The notes under the pieces were generated by a model. The model ran no database searches. It worked only from the letters and a program-made list of their open reading frames with translations, and was not told the origin of the DNA. The position numbers were made by a program, and so were the translations under genes. Below, one piece after another: positions 28,600 through 37,070 of a stretch of 64,000 bases of DNA; the first letter of the stretch is position 1; every line of letters starts with the position of its first letter. Source of the DNA: Pyxidicoccus parkwaysis (GTDB lineage Bacteria > Myxococcota > Myxococcia > Myxococcales > Myxococcaceae); contig NZ_CP071090.1 in assembly GCF_017301735.1 (NCBI RefSeq), forward strand, positions 12,755,001 through 12,819,000. The letters are read 5' to 3'.

Positions 28600-29103
28600 A
28601 TGAGCACGCAGAGACAGTCGATGTTCCAGGGCGAGGCGGGCCGCTCGTTGAAGGCCTCGCTCGCGGTGCTGCTGCTGACGAGCGTGCACCATGCGTACGG
28701 CGCCTTCGTCTACGCAACGCCCTGGCGGCTGCACATGGTGGGCGTCGCGGCCGTCACGGCGGGTGTTCTCCTGGGCGCGCGGCGCCTGGGGCGCGGAGGG
28801 CTGGCGTTCGCCGTCTTCGCGCTGACGACGCTCGCGGTGCCGGTGGGGATGATTGGCGCGTTCGAGGGCTTCTACAACCACGTGCTGAAGAACGTCCTCT
28901 ACTTCGGCGGCGCGTCCCCGGAGTTGATGACGCGGCTCTTCCCACCGCCGACGTACGAGCTGCCGAATGACTTCTTCTTCGAGCTGACCGGCGTGCTCCA
29001 GGTGGTTCCGGCGGTGATGGCGGTGCTCGCGCTGCTTCGTGCTTTTCGCCGGAGCCCGGCCTCGCCAGATGGGTCCCTGATGACGGGACGACAGGAGGCG
29101 TGA
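28600..29103 (+). CDS. small multipass membrane protein, hypothetical
   Basis: 167 residues from ATG 28600, with GGAGGAAG 4-10 nt upstream. Four hydrophobic stretches are visible: SLKASLAVLLLTSVHHAYGA, MVGVAAVTAGVLLGARRL, LAFAVFALTTLAVPVGMIGA and FFFELTGVLQVVPAVMAVLA. His and Tyr residues lie in the loops (VHHAYGAFVYATPWR, GFYNHVLKNVLYFGGASPEL). I do not recognise a characterised family. It is divergent from the LysR gene, which is probably its regulator, so a transport, stress or heme-related role can only be guessed. Confidence 0.7.
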   Translation: MSTQRQSMFQGEAGRSLKASLAVLLLTSVHHAYGAFVYATPWRLHMVGVAAVTAGVLLGARRLGRGGLAFAVFALTTLAVPVGMIGAFEGFYNHVLKNVLYFGGASPELMTRLFPPPTYELPNDFFFELTGVLQVVPAVMAVLALLRAFRRSPASPDGSLMTGRQEA

Positions 29104-29262
29104 CGACTCCCGAGCAGCCCCGCGGCGTGGGTGGGGCGGGGCGGCGACTTCCCGCAACCGTCCATGGTACGAGGGCGCGGGGGCCAAGGGCGCGGTGAGG
29201 CCTGCCCGGAGCCGGCCGCGCCTCCCACCCATCCACCGGGCACACCACAGAGGTCACATCCC

Positions 29263-29847
29263 ATGAAGCTGTTGAACACGCTGGTCGCGGCGCTCTCGCT
29301 CGCGCTGCTGCTGGGCTCTGCCCCGGCCTCGGCGTCCGACTACCCCCCGGACTACCCCGTCTGCAATGTGAATGACTCGCAGACGACGGGGCCCTTCGAG
29401 GTCATCCGCCACACCTCGAAGCTGCCGGGCCGCTTCGCCACGCTGACGGTGTCGTACCGGGGCTACCTGCGCACGAAGTACCGGGACGACCAGATCAGCA
29501 TCTTCGTGAAGCTCAATGGTCAGTACGCGACGCTTCCGGCCAGCGCGGGCACCAACAGCGACGCGTACATCTACCTGAACGCCGGTACCCGCAACTGCAC
29601 CAAGTGCATGCGCTACATGAACACGCCGCTGTGCAACGCGCACTTCGCCGCGGGCGGCCAGGAGGGCGTGTGGGTCTGCGAGCAGCCCAACGCGACGGAG
29701 AACAACATCTTCCTGTACGGCTGGGACCCGTACGGCAACGAGAATGCGTGGGACATCTACGTGGCCGCGACGGCCAACGGCGAGTGGGACAGCAACCTGG
29801 GCGCGAACTACTTCGCGCGGCTGCCGGCCCGTACGTCTTGCTGGTAA
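29263..29847 (+). CDS. secreted six-cysteine hypothetical protein
   Basis: 194 residues from ATG 29263, with GAGG about 10 nt upstream. A clear signal peptide (LLNTLVAALSLALLLGSAPASAS) leads to a beta-rich mature protein of about 170 residues with six Cys (PVCNV, RNCTKCM, PLCNA, WVCEQ, TSCW). The spacing suggests three disulfides. Aromatic and Asn-rich segments (LYGWDPYGNENAWDIYVAAT) recall carbohydrate- or surface-binding beta-sandwiches, but no family is recognised. It is single, followed by a hairpin-like sequence near 29894-29920. Confidence 0.75.
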   Translation: MKLLNTLVAALSLALLLGSAPASASDYPPDYPVCNVNDSQTTGPFEVIRHTSKLPGRFATLTVSYRGYLRTKYRDDQISIFVKLNGQYATLPASAGTNSDAYIYLNAGTRNCTKCMRYMNTPLCNAHFAAGGQEGVWVCEQPNATENNIFLYGWDPYGNENAWDIYVAATANGEWDSNLGANYFARLPARTSCW

Positions 29848-29893
29848 TCCCTTAGTCGGTGTGTGTCGGCTGAATCGTCACGCTTGACACCCC

Positions 29894-29920
29894 TGGCCCC
29901 CCGGCGGAAAAGCCGGGCCA
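29894..29920 (+). terminator. possible terminator hairpin with bulge
   Basis: TGGCCC-CCC-GGC pairs with GCCGGGCCA across a GGAAAA loop, 47 bp after the secreted-protein stop. It overlaps the promoter area of the fumarylacetoacetase gene and has no T-tract. Confidence 0.35.
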
Positions 29921-29970
29921 CAAGTTGGCGGCCCTCTCGTTCCCCCAATGGGCCGCCGGGGAGCCCGGGA

Positions 29971-30951
29971 TTGAAGCTCGCGACGCTCAAGGACGGAACT
30001 CGTGACGGCCGGCTCATCGTCGTCAAGCGGGACAACACGGCCTACGCCCTGGCCACCAACGTGGCCCTGACGCTGCAGGCCGCGCTGGACGATTGGGACA
30101 CGAAGGAGCCGCAGCTCCGCGCGCTGGCAGCGCAGCTCGAGGCGGGCACGGTGCAGAGCCGCCCGCTCGACGCGCGCGGCCTCCACGCGCCGCTGCCTCG
30201 CGCCTACGAGTGGGTCGACGGCAGCGCCTACCTCAACCACGTCATCCTCGTGCGCAAGGCCCGCAACGCGGAGCCGCCGCCCACGCTGAAGACGGACCCG
30301 CTCGTGTACCAGGGCGGCTCGGGCGACTTCCTCGCGCCCACGGCGGACATTCCTCTCGCCGACGAGGCGTGGGGCCTCGACTTCGAGGGCGAGGTCTGCG
30401 CCATCCTCGGTGACACGCCGCAGGGCACGAAGGCCGCCGACGCGGGGAAGCACGTCAAGCTGCTGATGTTGGCCAACGACGTCTCGCTGCGGAACCTCAT
30501 CCCGGACGAGCTGGCCAAGGGCTTCGGCTTCTTCCAGAGCAAGCCCGCCACCGCCTTCAGCCCCTTCGCGGTGACGCCGGACGAGCTGGGCGCCGCGTGG
30601 CACGACGGCCGCATCCACCTGCGCCTGAAGTCCATCCTCAACGGCACGCAGGTGGGCGACACGGATGCGGGCCCGGAGATGCACTTCTCCTTCTTCGACC
30701 TCATCCAGCACCTGTGCAAGACGCGCAGCTACACGGCGGGCACCATCCTCGGCAGCGGCACCGTGTCCAACGCGGACCGCGAGCGCGGCATCTCCTGCCT
30801 CGCCGAGCGGCGGATGATTGAGACGATTGAAGAGGGCAAGCCGAAGACGCCCTTCATGAAGCCGGGCGACACCATCGACATCGAGATGTTCGACGGCGAG
30901 GGCAACAGCGTCTTCGGCCGCATCTCGCAGACGGTGAGGAAGGTGCCGTGA
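29971..30951 (+). CDS. fumarylacetoacetate hydrolase family protein
   Basis: 326 residues from a TTG start at 29971, chosen because GGGGAG lies 7 nt upstream and the protein then begins (M)KLATLKDGTRDG, as FAH proteins do; the frame is open to 29863. The FAH fold is seen in DFEGEVCAILG (metal-binding Glu), NDVSLRNLIP and GTVSNADRERG. The family hydrolyses C-C bonds of acylpyruvate-type compounds, here probably fumarylacetoacetate to fumarate and acetoacetate, the last step of tyrosine and homogentisate breakdown. It overlaps the maleylacetoacetate isomerase start by 4 bp (GTGA). No homogentisate dioxygenase gene is in the window. Confidence 0.88.
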   Translation: MKLATLKDGTRDGRLIVVKRDNTAYALATNVALTLQAALDDWDTKEPQLRALAAQLEAGTVQSRPLDARGLHAPLPRAYEWVDGSAYLNHVILVRKARNAEPPPTLKTDPLVYQGGSGDFLAPTADIPLADEAWGLDFEGEVCAILGDTPQGTKAADAGKHVKLLMLANDVSLRNLIPDELAKGFGFFQSKPATAFSPFAVTPDELGAAWHDGRIHLRLKSILNGTQVGDTDAGPEMHFSFFDLIQHLCKTRSYTAGTILGSGTVSNADRERGISCLAERRMIETIEEGKPKTPFMKPGDTIDIEMFDGEGNSVFGRISQTVRKVP

Positions 30952-31607
30952 AGAACCTGCGCCTGTACGGCTACTGGCGCTCGTCCTCCGCGTGGCGCGT
31001 CCGCATCGGGTTGAACCTCAAGGGGCTGAAGTACGAGTACGTCGCGGTGCACCTGGTGAAGGACGGCGGGGAGCAGCACTCGGAGGCGTACCGGTCCATC
31101 AATCCCATGCGCACGGTGCCCACGCTGGAGTGGACCGAGGACGACGGTGCCACGCGCCGGCTGTCCCAGTCGCTGCCCATCCTGGAGTACCTGGACGCGC
31201 GGCACCCGGCTCCGGCGTTCCTGCCGAAGGACCTCTTCCTCACGGCGAAGGCGCGCATGTTGGCGGAGATGGTGAACTCCGGCATCCAGCCGCTGCAGAA
31301 CACGTCCGTCCTGAAGCGGCTCAAGAGCGAGCTGAACGGGGACGAGAAGGCGTGGGCCGCACACTGGAATGCGCGCGGGCTGGAGGCGCTGGAGGCGGCG
31401 GTGCAGTCCACGGCGGGCCGCTTCTGCGTGGGCGATGCGGTGACGCTGGCGGACATCCTCCTCGTGCCGCAGCTCTTCGGGGCTCGGCGCTTTGGCGTGG
31501 ACCTGGCGCCGTTCCCCACGCTGCTGCGCATCGAGGCGGCGTGCAATGAGCTGCCGGCCTTCCAGGCGGCGCAGCCCGAGAAGCAGCCGGACGCGCAGCC
31601 GGCCTGA
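30948..31607 (+). CDS. maiA: maleylacetoacetate isomerase (zeta-class glutathione transferase)
   Basis: 219 residues, typical length. The N-terminal thioredoxin-like domain begins LRLYGYWRSSSAWRVRIGLN, where SSSAWR is the zeta-class active-site signature, followed by NPMRTVPTLEW and the GST_C domain (LADILLVPQLFGARRF). The enzyme isomerises maleylacetoacetate to fumarylacetoacetate using glutathione. GTG 30948 overlaps the stop of the upstream hydrolase, so the two are translationally coupled and act in sequence. A perfect 11-bp hairpin follows. Confidence 0.93.
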   Translation: MKNLRLYGYWRSSSAWRVRIGLNLKGLKYEYVAVHLVKDGGEQHSEAYRSINPMRTVPTLEWTEDDGATRRLSQSLPILEYLDARHPAPAFLPKDLFLTAKARMLAEMVNSGIQPLQNTSVLKRLKSELNGDEKAWAAHWNARGLEALEAAVQSTAGRFCVGDAVTLADILLVPQLFGARRFGVDLAPFPTLLRIEAACNELPAFQAAQPEKQPDAQPA

Positions 31608-31618
31608 GTCTCACGGCA

Positions 31619-31657
31619 CCGGGCCCTCCTTCGTACTGGAGGGCCCGGATTTGTCTT
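31619..31657 (+). terminator. intrinsic terminator after the FAH-MAI operon
   Basis: A perfect 11-bp stem, CCGGGCCCTCC and GGAGGGCCCGG, with an 8-nt loop, followed by ATTTGTCTT, begins 11 bp after the maiA stop. It is a good candidate for factor-independent termination. Confidence 0.75.
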
Positions 31658-31703
31658 CCAGTCGTTGCACCCCGCGCGGGTGACGCCGGGTAGGGTACGG
31701 GCC

Positions 31704-32888
31704 ATGGCGTCACCGCAGCCCTCCGCTACCGAGGCCTCCGCGCCCGAGCGCTCCACCGCGCTGAAGGAACTCGCGCTCCTGTTCCTCCGGCTCGGCACCA
31801 CCGCCTTCGGCGGCCCGGCGGCGCACATCGCGATGATGGAGGACGAGGTCGTGCGGCGCCGGAAGTGGCTCACGCGCGACGAGTTCGTGGACCTGCTCGG
31901 TGCCGCCAACCTCATCCCCGGCCCCAACTCCACTGAGCTCGCCATCCACATCGGTCACCGTCGCGGAGGCTGGCCCGGCCTCGTGGTGGCCGGTACGTGC
32001 TTCATCCTTCCGGCCTTCTTCATCGTCGGCACCATCGCCTGGGCCTATGCGCGCTTCGGCAGCCTGCCTCGCGTGGACGCGCTGCTGTATGGCGTGAAGG
32101 CCGTCATCATCGCCGTGGTGCTCCAGGCGCTCTGGGGGCTCTTGCGCACCGTCGTGAAGACGCCGCTCGCCGCTGGGGTGGGTGTGGCCTCCGTGGCGGC
32201 GGCCTTCCTCGGTGTGAATGAGCTCCTGTTGTTGCTGATGGCCGGGCTCGCCGTGTTTCTGTGGCGCGCGGGTGAGCGGAAGTGGCGCGGTGGTGGCACC
32301 ACGGCCAGCTTGTTGCCACTGTGGCCCGTAGTGCCCGCGACGGGAGCCATCGCCACCGCCGTACCCTTCTCGCTGTCCGGCCTCTTCCTCTTCTTCCTCA
32401 AGGTGGGCTCGGTGCTGTACGGCAGTGGCTACGTGCTGCTCGCCTTCCTGCGCTCGGACCTGGTGGAGCGCTACGGCTGGCTCACCGAGGCGCAGCTCCT
32501 GGACGCGGTGGCGGTGGGGCAGGTGACGCCTGGCCCCGTCTTCACCACGGCCACGTTCATCGGCTACGTCCTTGGCGGCCCGTCTGGCGCGGTGCTGGCC
32601 ACGGTGGGCATCTTCCTGCCCGCATTCGTCTTCGTCGCGCTCAGCGGCCCACTGGTGCCGCGGCTGCGCCGCTCCTGGGTGGCCGGGGCCTTCCTCGACG
32701 GCGTCAACGTGGCGTCGCTGGCGCTGATGGCCGTGGTGACGTGGCAGCTCGGGCGCGCGGCGCTGGTGGACGTGTGGACGGTGGGGCTCGCCGTCGTGTC
32801 GGCGGTGCTGCTCATCCGCTTCCGCGTCAACTCCGCCTGGCTGGTGCTGGGCGGAGGCGCGGTGGGCATGCTGCTCGGCGCACGCTGA
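31704..32888 (+). CDS. chrA: chromate transporter ChrA
   Basis: 394 residues, the usual length of full-size ChrA, built from two homologous CHR halves. Each half has the family opening: FLRLGTTAFGGPAAHIAMME and later FFLKVGSVLYGSGYVLLAFL, with LIPGPNSTELAIHIGHRRGG and AVGQVTPGPVFTTATFIGY as the paired PGP motifs. About ten membrane segments. In the family it exports chromate or related oxyanions across the inner membrane; no chrB regulator lies next to it. The ATG at 31704 has a moderate ribosome site and follows the maiA terminator, so it is a separate unit. Confidence 0.93.
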   Translation: MASPQPSATEASAPERSTALKELALLFLRLGTTAFGGPAAHIAMMEDEVVRRRKWLTRDEFVDLLGAANLIPGPNSTELAIHIGHRRGGWPGLVVAGTCFILPAFFIVGTIAWAYARFGSLPRVDALLYGVKAVIIAVVLQALWGLLRTVVKTPLAAGVGVASVAAAFLGVNELLLLLMAGLAVFLWRAGERKWRGGGTTASLLPLWPVVPATGAIATAVPFSLSGLFLFFLKVGSVLYGSGYVLLAFLRSDLVERYGWLTEAQLLDAVAVGQVTPGPVFTTATFIGYVLGGPSGAVLATVGIFLPAFVFVALSGPLVPRLRRSWVAGAFLDGVNVASLALMAVVTWQLGRAALVDVWTVGLAVVSAVLLIRFRVNSAWLVLGGGAVGMLLGAR

Positions 32889-32897
32889 GCGCCCGAG

Positions 32898-33713
32898 TCA
32901 CTGCCCGTACGCCGCCGCCCGGCGCTTCCTCCGCGCGGCGGCGATGGCCAGCCCCAGCACCGCCAGCGGCACGCCGATGACGATGGGCCACAGCCACAGC
33001 GGCTCGCCGCCGTGCACCACCGCGCGGAACTCGCGTCCCCCGGCCGGTGCGTCCACCAGCTCCGACAGGGGCATCTTCCACTCCACGGTGTCCTTCTTCT
33101 CGTTCACCGTGCCGTTCGTCTCGCCGATGCTCGGCCCGTGGACGCGCAGCGTGACGTTGTTGTTCACGAGGAGGGCCTTTGCCATTCCCTTCGCGAGCTC
33201 CTTCGCCGCCTGTTCCGCGGGGTCACCACCCTCCGCGGGCAGGACCGCCTTGTCCGGGACGAAGCGCTGCGTGAAGACGTAGTCGCCGCCGTCGCGCTCG
33301 ATTCGGAAGTCCCAGTTGCCCGCGCCGCGCTGCCGCTCGCGAGAGGCGTCGTCCGCGAGCTTCCGGTACAGCTCCGGCAGCTTCGTCGCGTCGCGCACCG
33401 TCAGGTCATGCACGACGTGGACGCGGTCGCCCTCTTCATAGGTCCGCTGCTCCAGCTTCTCGACGTTGGGGTCCTTGCTCAGCGTCTCCTTCGCGGCCTC
33501 CTGCTCCTGGCGGACCTGCTCCATCAGGTCCTGCCCGCCGTGCTTGCCGCCCAGGGCCACCAGCGACTTGGGAATGCCGACGTCCAGCACAACTCGCGCG
33601 GAGCCATCCGGGTTGATCCACACCTCCTGCACGAGGTCGAAGCAGCCGGTCAGCGTGACCAGCGCCAGCGTGGCGAGCAACCAGGGCGGGCGGGGTGTGG
33701 AGCGCGAGGACAT
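32898..33713 (-). CDS. lipoprotein with C-terminal membrane anchor, hypothetical
   Basis: 271 residues. The signal ends in a lipobox (LATLALVTLTGC), so the protein is probably a lipoprotein. The body is predicted outside the cytoplasm and shows repeated strands and helices (VWINPDGSARVVLDVGIPKS, RVHVVHDLTVRDATKLPELY). A transmembrane helix (LWLWPIVIGVPLAVLGLAIA) and basic tail close the protein, so it has anchors at both ends. The pattern resembles LppM-like bacterial domains, but I cannot name a function. It is convergent with chrA. Confidence 0.7.
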   Translation of the reverse strand: MSSRSTPRPPWLLATLALVTLTGCFDLVQEVWINPDGSARVVLDVGIPKSLVALGGKHGGQDLMEQVRQEQEAAKETLSKDPNVEKLEQRTYEEGDRVHVVHDLTVRDATKLPELYRKLADDASRERQRGAGNWDFRIERDGGDYVFTQRFVPDKAVLPAEGGDPAEQAAKELAKGMAKALLVNNNVTLRVHGPSIGETNGTVNEKKDTVEWKMPLSELVDAPAGGREFRAVVHGGEPLWLWPIVIGVPLAVLGLAIAAARRKRRAAAYGQ

Positions 33714-33767
33714 GGCGTCCTACTGTGCCCGAGTGGACGCTCCCCACGCCATGGGCCCCTCATGCCC

Positions 33768-34838
33768 TCAGGCGGTGAAGGGCAGGGCGGCCACCTTCGC
33801 GGTACCGGTGCCGTCCGCCAGCGTCAGCTCCGTGCCCGGCTCCAGCGAGTCGCGGTGCACGTACCCCAGCGCCACCCGCTGCCCCTTCACCGGCGAGCGC
33901 ACCACGCTGGTGACCCAGCCCACCTTCTTCTCTCCGCGCCGCAATTCCGTGCCCGGCGCCACGTCCGCGTCGCCCAGCAGCAGGCCCGTCAGCTTCCGGT
34001 TCATGTGCCCCCGGAAGGTGGCGCGGGCGATGACCTCCTGCCCGATGTAGCAGCCCTTGTTGTAGGAGATGGCGCTCGCGAGGTTCGCCTCCAGGGGAAT
34101 GGTGGTGTCCACCATGTCCTGCCCGTACCGGGGCACCCCGGCCTCCACGCGCAGCAACTCCAGCGTCTCGAAGCCCAGCGGCTTCAGCCCATGCGGGGCC
34201 CCGGCCTCCGCCAGGGCGCGCCACACCGGCTCCAGCCCGGCGCGCGGCACCCACACGTCCACGCCATGGGACTCCAGCGCCGTGTTCCCCACCAGGATGA
34301 CGTCCTGCCCGCCGAGCGAGGCCGCGCGGGTGGCCTGGTGGGCGAGCGGCTCGAAGGCCCCACCCAGGGCGGCGGCCAGCACCCCGGCCGAGCCCGGCCC
34401 GAGCAGCCGGAGGAGGGCCCACTCCCCCGTCGCCTCGTGAAGCTCCGCGTCCTCGGAGATGAGGTATTTGTCCAGGAACTCCCGCACCTTGGTGCCCGTC
34501 CCGGGCTCCAGGTCCAGGAGCAGGTCCGCCTCCCGCTTGAGGATGCGGGCGTCCGCCACCATGGCCCCCTTGGCATTCACCATGGCCGCATAGGCCGCCG
34601 AGCCCACGGGCAGGTTCTTCACTTCCTGTGTGACCATGCCGTGCAGGAAGGAGGCGCGGTCCTCCCCCGTTATCCGGAGGATTTCGCGGTAGGAGGCGTC
34701 GTGGAGGGCGACGGCCTCGTGTGCCGCCCGGTACTCTCCCTCCCCGTTCCCATACCCGGCCACGGCCTCACGGCCGCCCACGTCCATGAAGCGGGCGCCC
34801 GTCGCCTCGTGAAGAAAATGCAGAGACAGCGGTTCCAT
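33768..34838 (-). CDS. ygfZ: folate-binding protein YgfZ (GcvT-like)
   Basis: 356 residues. The protein has the GcvT fold with the diagnostic YgfZ motif KGCYIGQEVIAR (conserved Cys). YgfZ proteins use tetrahydrofolate to help make or repair Fe-S clusters. The N-terminal LHEATGARFMDVGGREAVAG is similar to GcvT proteins, and the catalytic Asp of the glycine-cleavage enzymes is not apparent, as expected. ATG 34838 gives a standard length. It is divergent from the cupin gene at 34877. Confidence 0.9.
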   Translation of the reverse strand: MEPLSLHFLHEATGARFMDVGGREAVAGYGNGEGEYRAAHEAVALHDASYREILRITGEDRASFLHGMVTQEVKNLPVGSAAYAAMVNAKGAMVADARILKREADLLLDLEPGTGTKVREFLDKYLISEDAELHEATGEWALLRLLGPGSAGVLAAALGGAFEPLAHQATRAASLGGQDVILVGNTALESHGVDVWVPRAGLEPVWRALAEAGAPHGLKPLGFETLELLRVEAGVPRYGQDMVDTTIPLEANLASAISYNKGCYIGQEVIARATFRGHMNRKLTGLLLGDADVAPGTELRRGEKKVGWVTSVVRSPVKGQRVALGYVHRDSLEPGTELTLADGTGTAKVAALPFTA

Positions 34839-34876
34839 GTCCGTCGCTATATAGAGGCGAAGGAGCGAATGCCACG

Positions 34877-35203
34877 ATGGATGTGAAGCACCTGTCCACC
34901 TTCCAGGGTTTCTCTCCGGAGAAGCTCCAGAAGCACAACCTCTTCCAATCCGGGCGCTTCTTCCTCGACGTCTACTGCGTCGCGCCCGGGCAGGCCCAGA
35001 AGCCGCACCGCCATGCCACCTCCGACAAGGTGTACGTCGTGCTGGAAGGGCGCTGCCGCTTCCGCGTCGGCGCCGAGGAGGAAGTGCACGGCCCTGGCGC
35101 CTCCATCTTCGCTCCCGCGGGCTCCGAGCACGGCGTCGTCAACGACGGCCCGGAACCCGCCCGCCTCCTCGTTCTGATGACCCCGCCCCCGGAGCACGCA
35201 TGA
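34877..35203 (+). CDS. cupin domain protein
   Basis: 108 residues, one cupin barrel. The first motif is PHRHATSDKVYVVLEGRCRF (His-His-Glu metal ligands), the second GASIFAPAGSEHGVVNDG (His). Small cupins of this type bind a metal and serve as sensors or simple isomerases; the substrate is unknown. Its ATGA overlaps the start of the VKOR-DsbA gene, so the two are co-translated and possibly work on the same redox or sulfur pathway. Confidence 0.85.
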   Translation: MDVKHLSTFQGFSPEKLQKHNLFQSGRFFLDVYCVAPGQAQKPHRHATSDKVYVVLEGRCRFRVGAEEEVHGPGASIFAPAGSEHGVVNDGPEPARLLVLMTPPPEHA

Positions 35204-36597
35204 GTCCGAAGTCCTCCTCCAAGGCCCCCTCTCCCACGGCTCCGGTCCGCGGCGCGCTGGCGTTGCTGGTGCTGGGCCTCGCCGAGAGCGGGCTCGCCAT
35301 CTTCCAATGGATGCAGTTGCTCACCCTGCGCGAGGGTGGCTCCACCGTGTGCGGCATCTCCGAGACGGTGAACTGCGAGACGGTATGGAACTCCGCCTTC
35401 GCCAGCCGCGTCCACGAGATGCTCGGCATCCCCGTGGCCGGCCTTGGCGTCCTGTGGGGCCTCGTCGCGGTGGGCCTGTCCGCGCTGTACCTGGCGTGGG
35501 CCCGCGCGGGCCGGACGGTGCGTCCCGCCGCCAACGGCCTGAGGCTGGTGGCGCTCGTGGGTGTGGTGTCCGCGCTCGTCTTCGCCTCGGTCAGCTTCAG
35601 CGTGGGCGTGGTGTGCCCCACGTGTCTGGGCACCTACGTCCTGGTGGCCGCCTTCGCCGGTGTGGCCTTGCGCGGGCTGCCCGGCCCGCTGGCGCCGGCC
35701 TCCGGCGAGTGGGGCGCCACGCTGCAGTGGACGGTGGGCATCGCCCTCGCGGCGTTCCTCGCGCTGCTCCTGCCCGGTCGTGCCACGCCGAAGGCCTCCG
35801 ACAGCGCGGCCTCGCTGCTGCCGCCGGCCCCCGTCGCCAGCAAGAGCGCTGACGGCACTCCACAGGCCAGCGTGCCGCCCGCGTCGCTGGAGGACTTCCT
35901 CAAGGGCCTGAACGCGGAGCAGAAGCAGTTCATCGCGGATGGGCTCGCTCAGTACCGCGCCAGCACGCCGCTGCCGGCCGCCGCGCCCGCGCGCAAGCTG
36001 TACGGGCCGCCGGATGCGCCGGTGAAGATTGTCGAGTGGACGGACCCCAAGTGCCCCCACTGCAAGGCGCTGGTGGAGGAGATGGCGGTGCTGAAGCAGC
36101 GCGTGCCGCAGGGGAAGATGTCGCTGGAGGCGCGCCAGTTCCCGCTGGACGGCTCGTGCAACCCGGCGCTGCCCCGTCGTGGGCCGGACGCGCCCAGCGT
36201 GCGCTGCATCGCGGCCAAGGCCCAAATCTGCCTGGAGGGTGCGCCGGACTACTGGGAGCTGCGCGAGAAGATGTTCGCCGCGCAGGCCTTCCTCGACACG
36301 GAGCGGGCGCTGGAGATTGCTTCTTCGGGCTCGGTGTCGCGCATGCAGCTCGACGCGTGCATGAGCAGCCCGGCCACGGCGGCGAAGCTCCAGGAGGACT
36401 CGGCCTATGCCCTGAAGCACCACATCAGCGGCACGCCGCTGGTGGTGGTGAACGGGCGTGAGACGCTGCCGTCGGCGCCGCTGCTGTACGCGCTGGTGAT
36501 GGCGGACGGCAACCCGAGCGCCCCCGCTTTCAACGTGCTCCCGCCGCCGCGTCCCATGTCAGCGCTGGCCGACGACCACGCGGGCCACGGCCACTGA
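35200..36597 (+). CDS. VKOR fused to DsbA-like thioredoxin domain
   Basis: 465 residues. The N-terminal vitamin-K epoxide reductase domain has four membrane helices with the loop Cys pair (CGISETVNC) and the active CPTC (VGVVCPTCLGTYV). A linker leads to a DsbA-type domain with CPHC (WTDPKCPHCKAL). The combination is a self-contained disulfide-forming system: the thioredoxin part oxidises exported proteins and VKOR reoxidises it using quinone. Additional Cys (SCNPALP, VRCIAAKAQIC) may be substrate or structural. The end is His-rich (DDHAGHGH), possibly metal-binding. It is coupled to the cupin gene; a SUI1-like gene follows 20 bp later. Confidence 0.9.
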   Translation: MSPKSSSKAPSPTAPVRGALALLVLGLAESGLAIFQWMQLLTLREGGSTVCGISETVNCETVWNSAFASRVHEMLGIPVAGLGVLWGLVAVGLSALYLAWARAGRTVRPAANGLRLVALVGVVSALVFASVSFSVGVVCPTCLGTYVLVAAFAGVALRGLPGPLAPASGEWGATLQWTVGIALAAFLALLLPGRATPKASDSAASLLPPAPVASKSADGTPQASVPPASLEDFLKGLNAEQKQFIADGLAQYRASTPLPAAAPARKLYGPPDAPVKIVEWTDPKCPHCKALVEEMAVLKQRVPQGKMSLEARQFPLDGSCNPALPRRGPDAPSVRCIAAKAQICLEGAPDYWELREKMFAAQAFLDTERALEIASSGSVSRMQLDACMSSPATAAKLQEDSAYALKHHISGTPLVVVNGRETLPSAPLLYALVMADGNPSAPAFNVLPPPRPMSALADDHAGHGH

Positions 36598-36617
36598 CGG
36601 GACGCGAGGGCCACGTC

Positions 36618-37007
36618 ATGGGCAAGCGCGACAAGAAGGACGAGGCGCCGGCGGCTCCGGCGGCGCCGTTCAACAACGCGTTCGCCGCGCTGGCCGCGAA
36701 GCGTGGGGAGTTGCCGCAGGCGCCCGCCGCGCCCGCGGCGCCGCCGTCCGCGAAGCCCGAGCCTAAGGGCCCCGCGCGCGCCGTCGTGCGCATGGAGCGC
36801 AAGGGCCGGGGCGGCAAGGAAGTGACGGTGGTGGAGCACCTGGAGTTGCCCGCGCCGCAGCGCGAGGTGTGGCTCAAGGCGCTGAAGAACTCGCTGGGCT
36901 GCGGCGGCGTGGTGGAGGGCGACGCGCTGGTGCTCCAGGGAGACCAGCGTGAGCGCCTGCCCGCACTGCTGGAGGCGCGCGGCGTGCGCAAGGTGACGGT
37001 GGGCTGA
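36618..37007 (+). CDS. SUI1/YciH-type translation initiation factor
   Basis: 129 residues. The C-terminal 80 residues form the SUI1 (eIF1-like) fold: VVRMERKGRGGKEVTVVEHL, NSLGCGGVVEGDALVLQGDQ and LLEARGVRKVTVG. The N-terminus (MGKRDKKDEAPAAPAAPFNN) is Ala/Pro-rich and charged. The family, like E. coli YciH, binds the 30S subunit and monitors initiation fidelity. It is 20 bp after the VKOR-DsbA gene and may be co-transcribed with it. A strong hairpin follows at 37014-37047. Confidence 0.85.
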   Translation: MGKRDKKDEAPAAPAAPFNNAFAALAAKRGELPQAPAAPAAPPSAKPEPKGPARAVVRMERKGRGGKEVTVVEHLELPAPQREVWLKALKNSLGCGGVVEGDALVLQGDQRERLPALLEARGVRKVTVG

Positions 37008-37013
37008 AACACG

Positions 37014-37047
37014 ACGGGCCCGGTCGCTCGAAGCGCCCCGGGCCCGT
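37014..37047. terminator. bidirectional terminator hairpin
   Basis: ACGGGCCCGG and CCGGGCCCGT form a perfect 10-bp stem, with an inner CGCT/AGCG extension, between the convergent SUI1 and isocitrate dehydrogenase genes (stops at 37007 and 37071). Confidence 0.7.
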
Positions 37048-37070
37048 GAGTCACTCCGCCGCGGTGTCGA

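Noticed and set aside
29884-29912. TTGACA as a promoter -35 for the fumarylacetoacetase operon
   Set aside because: No acceptable -10 element lies 16-18 bp downstream.
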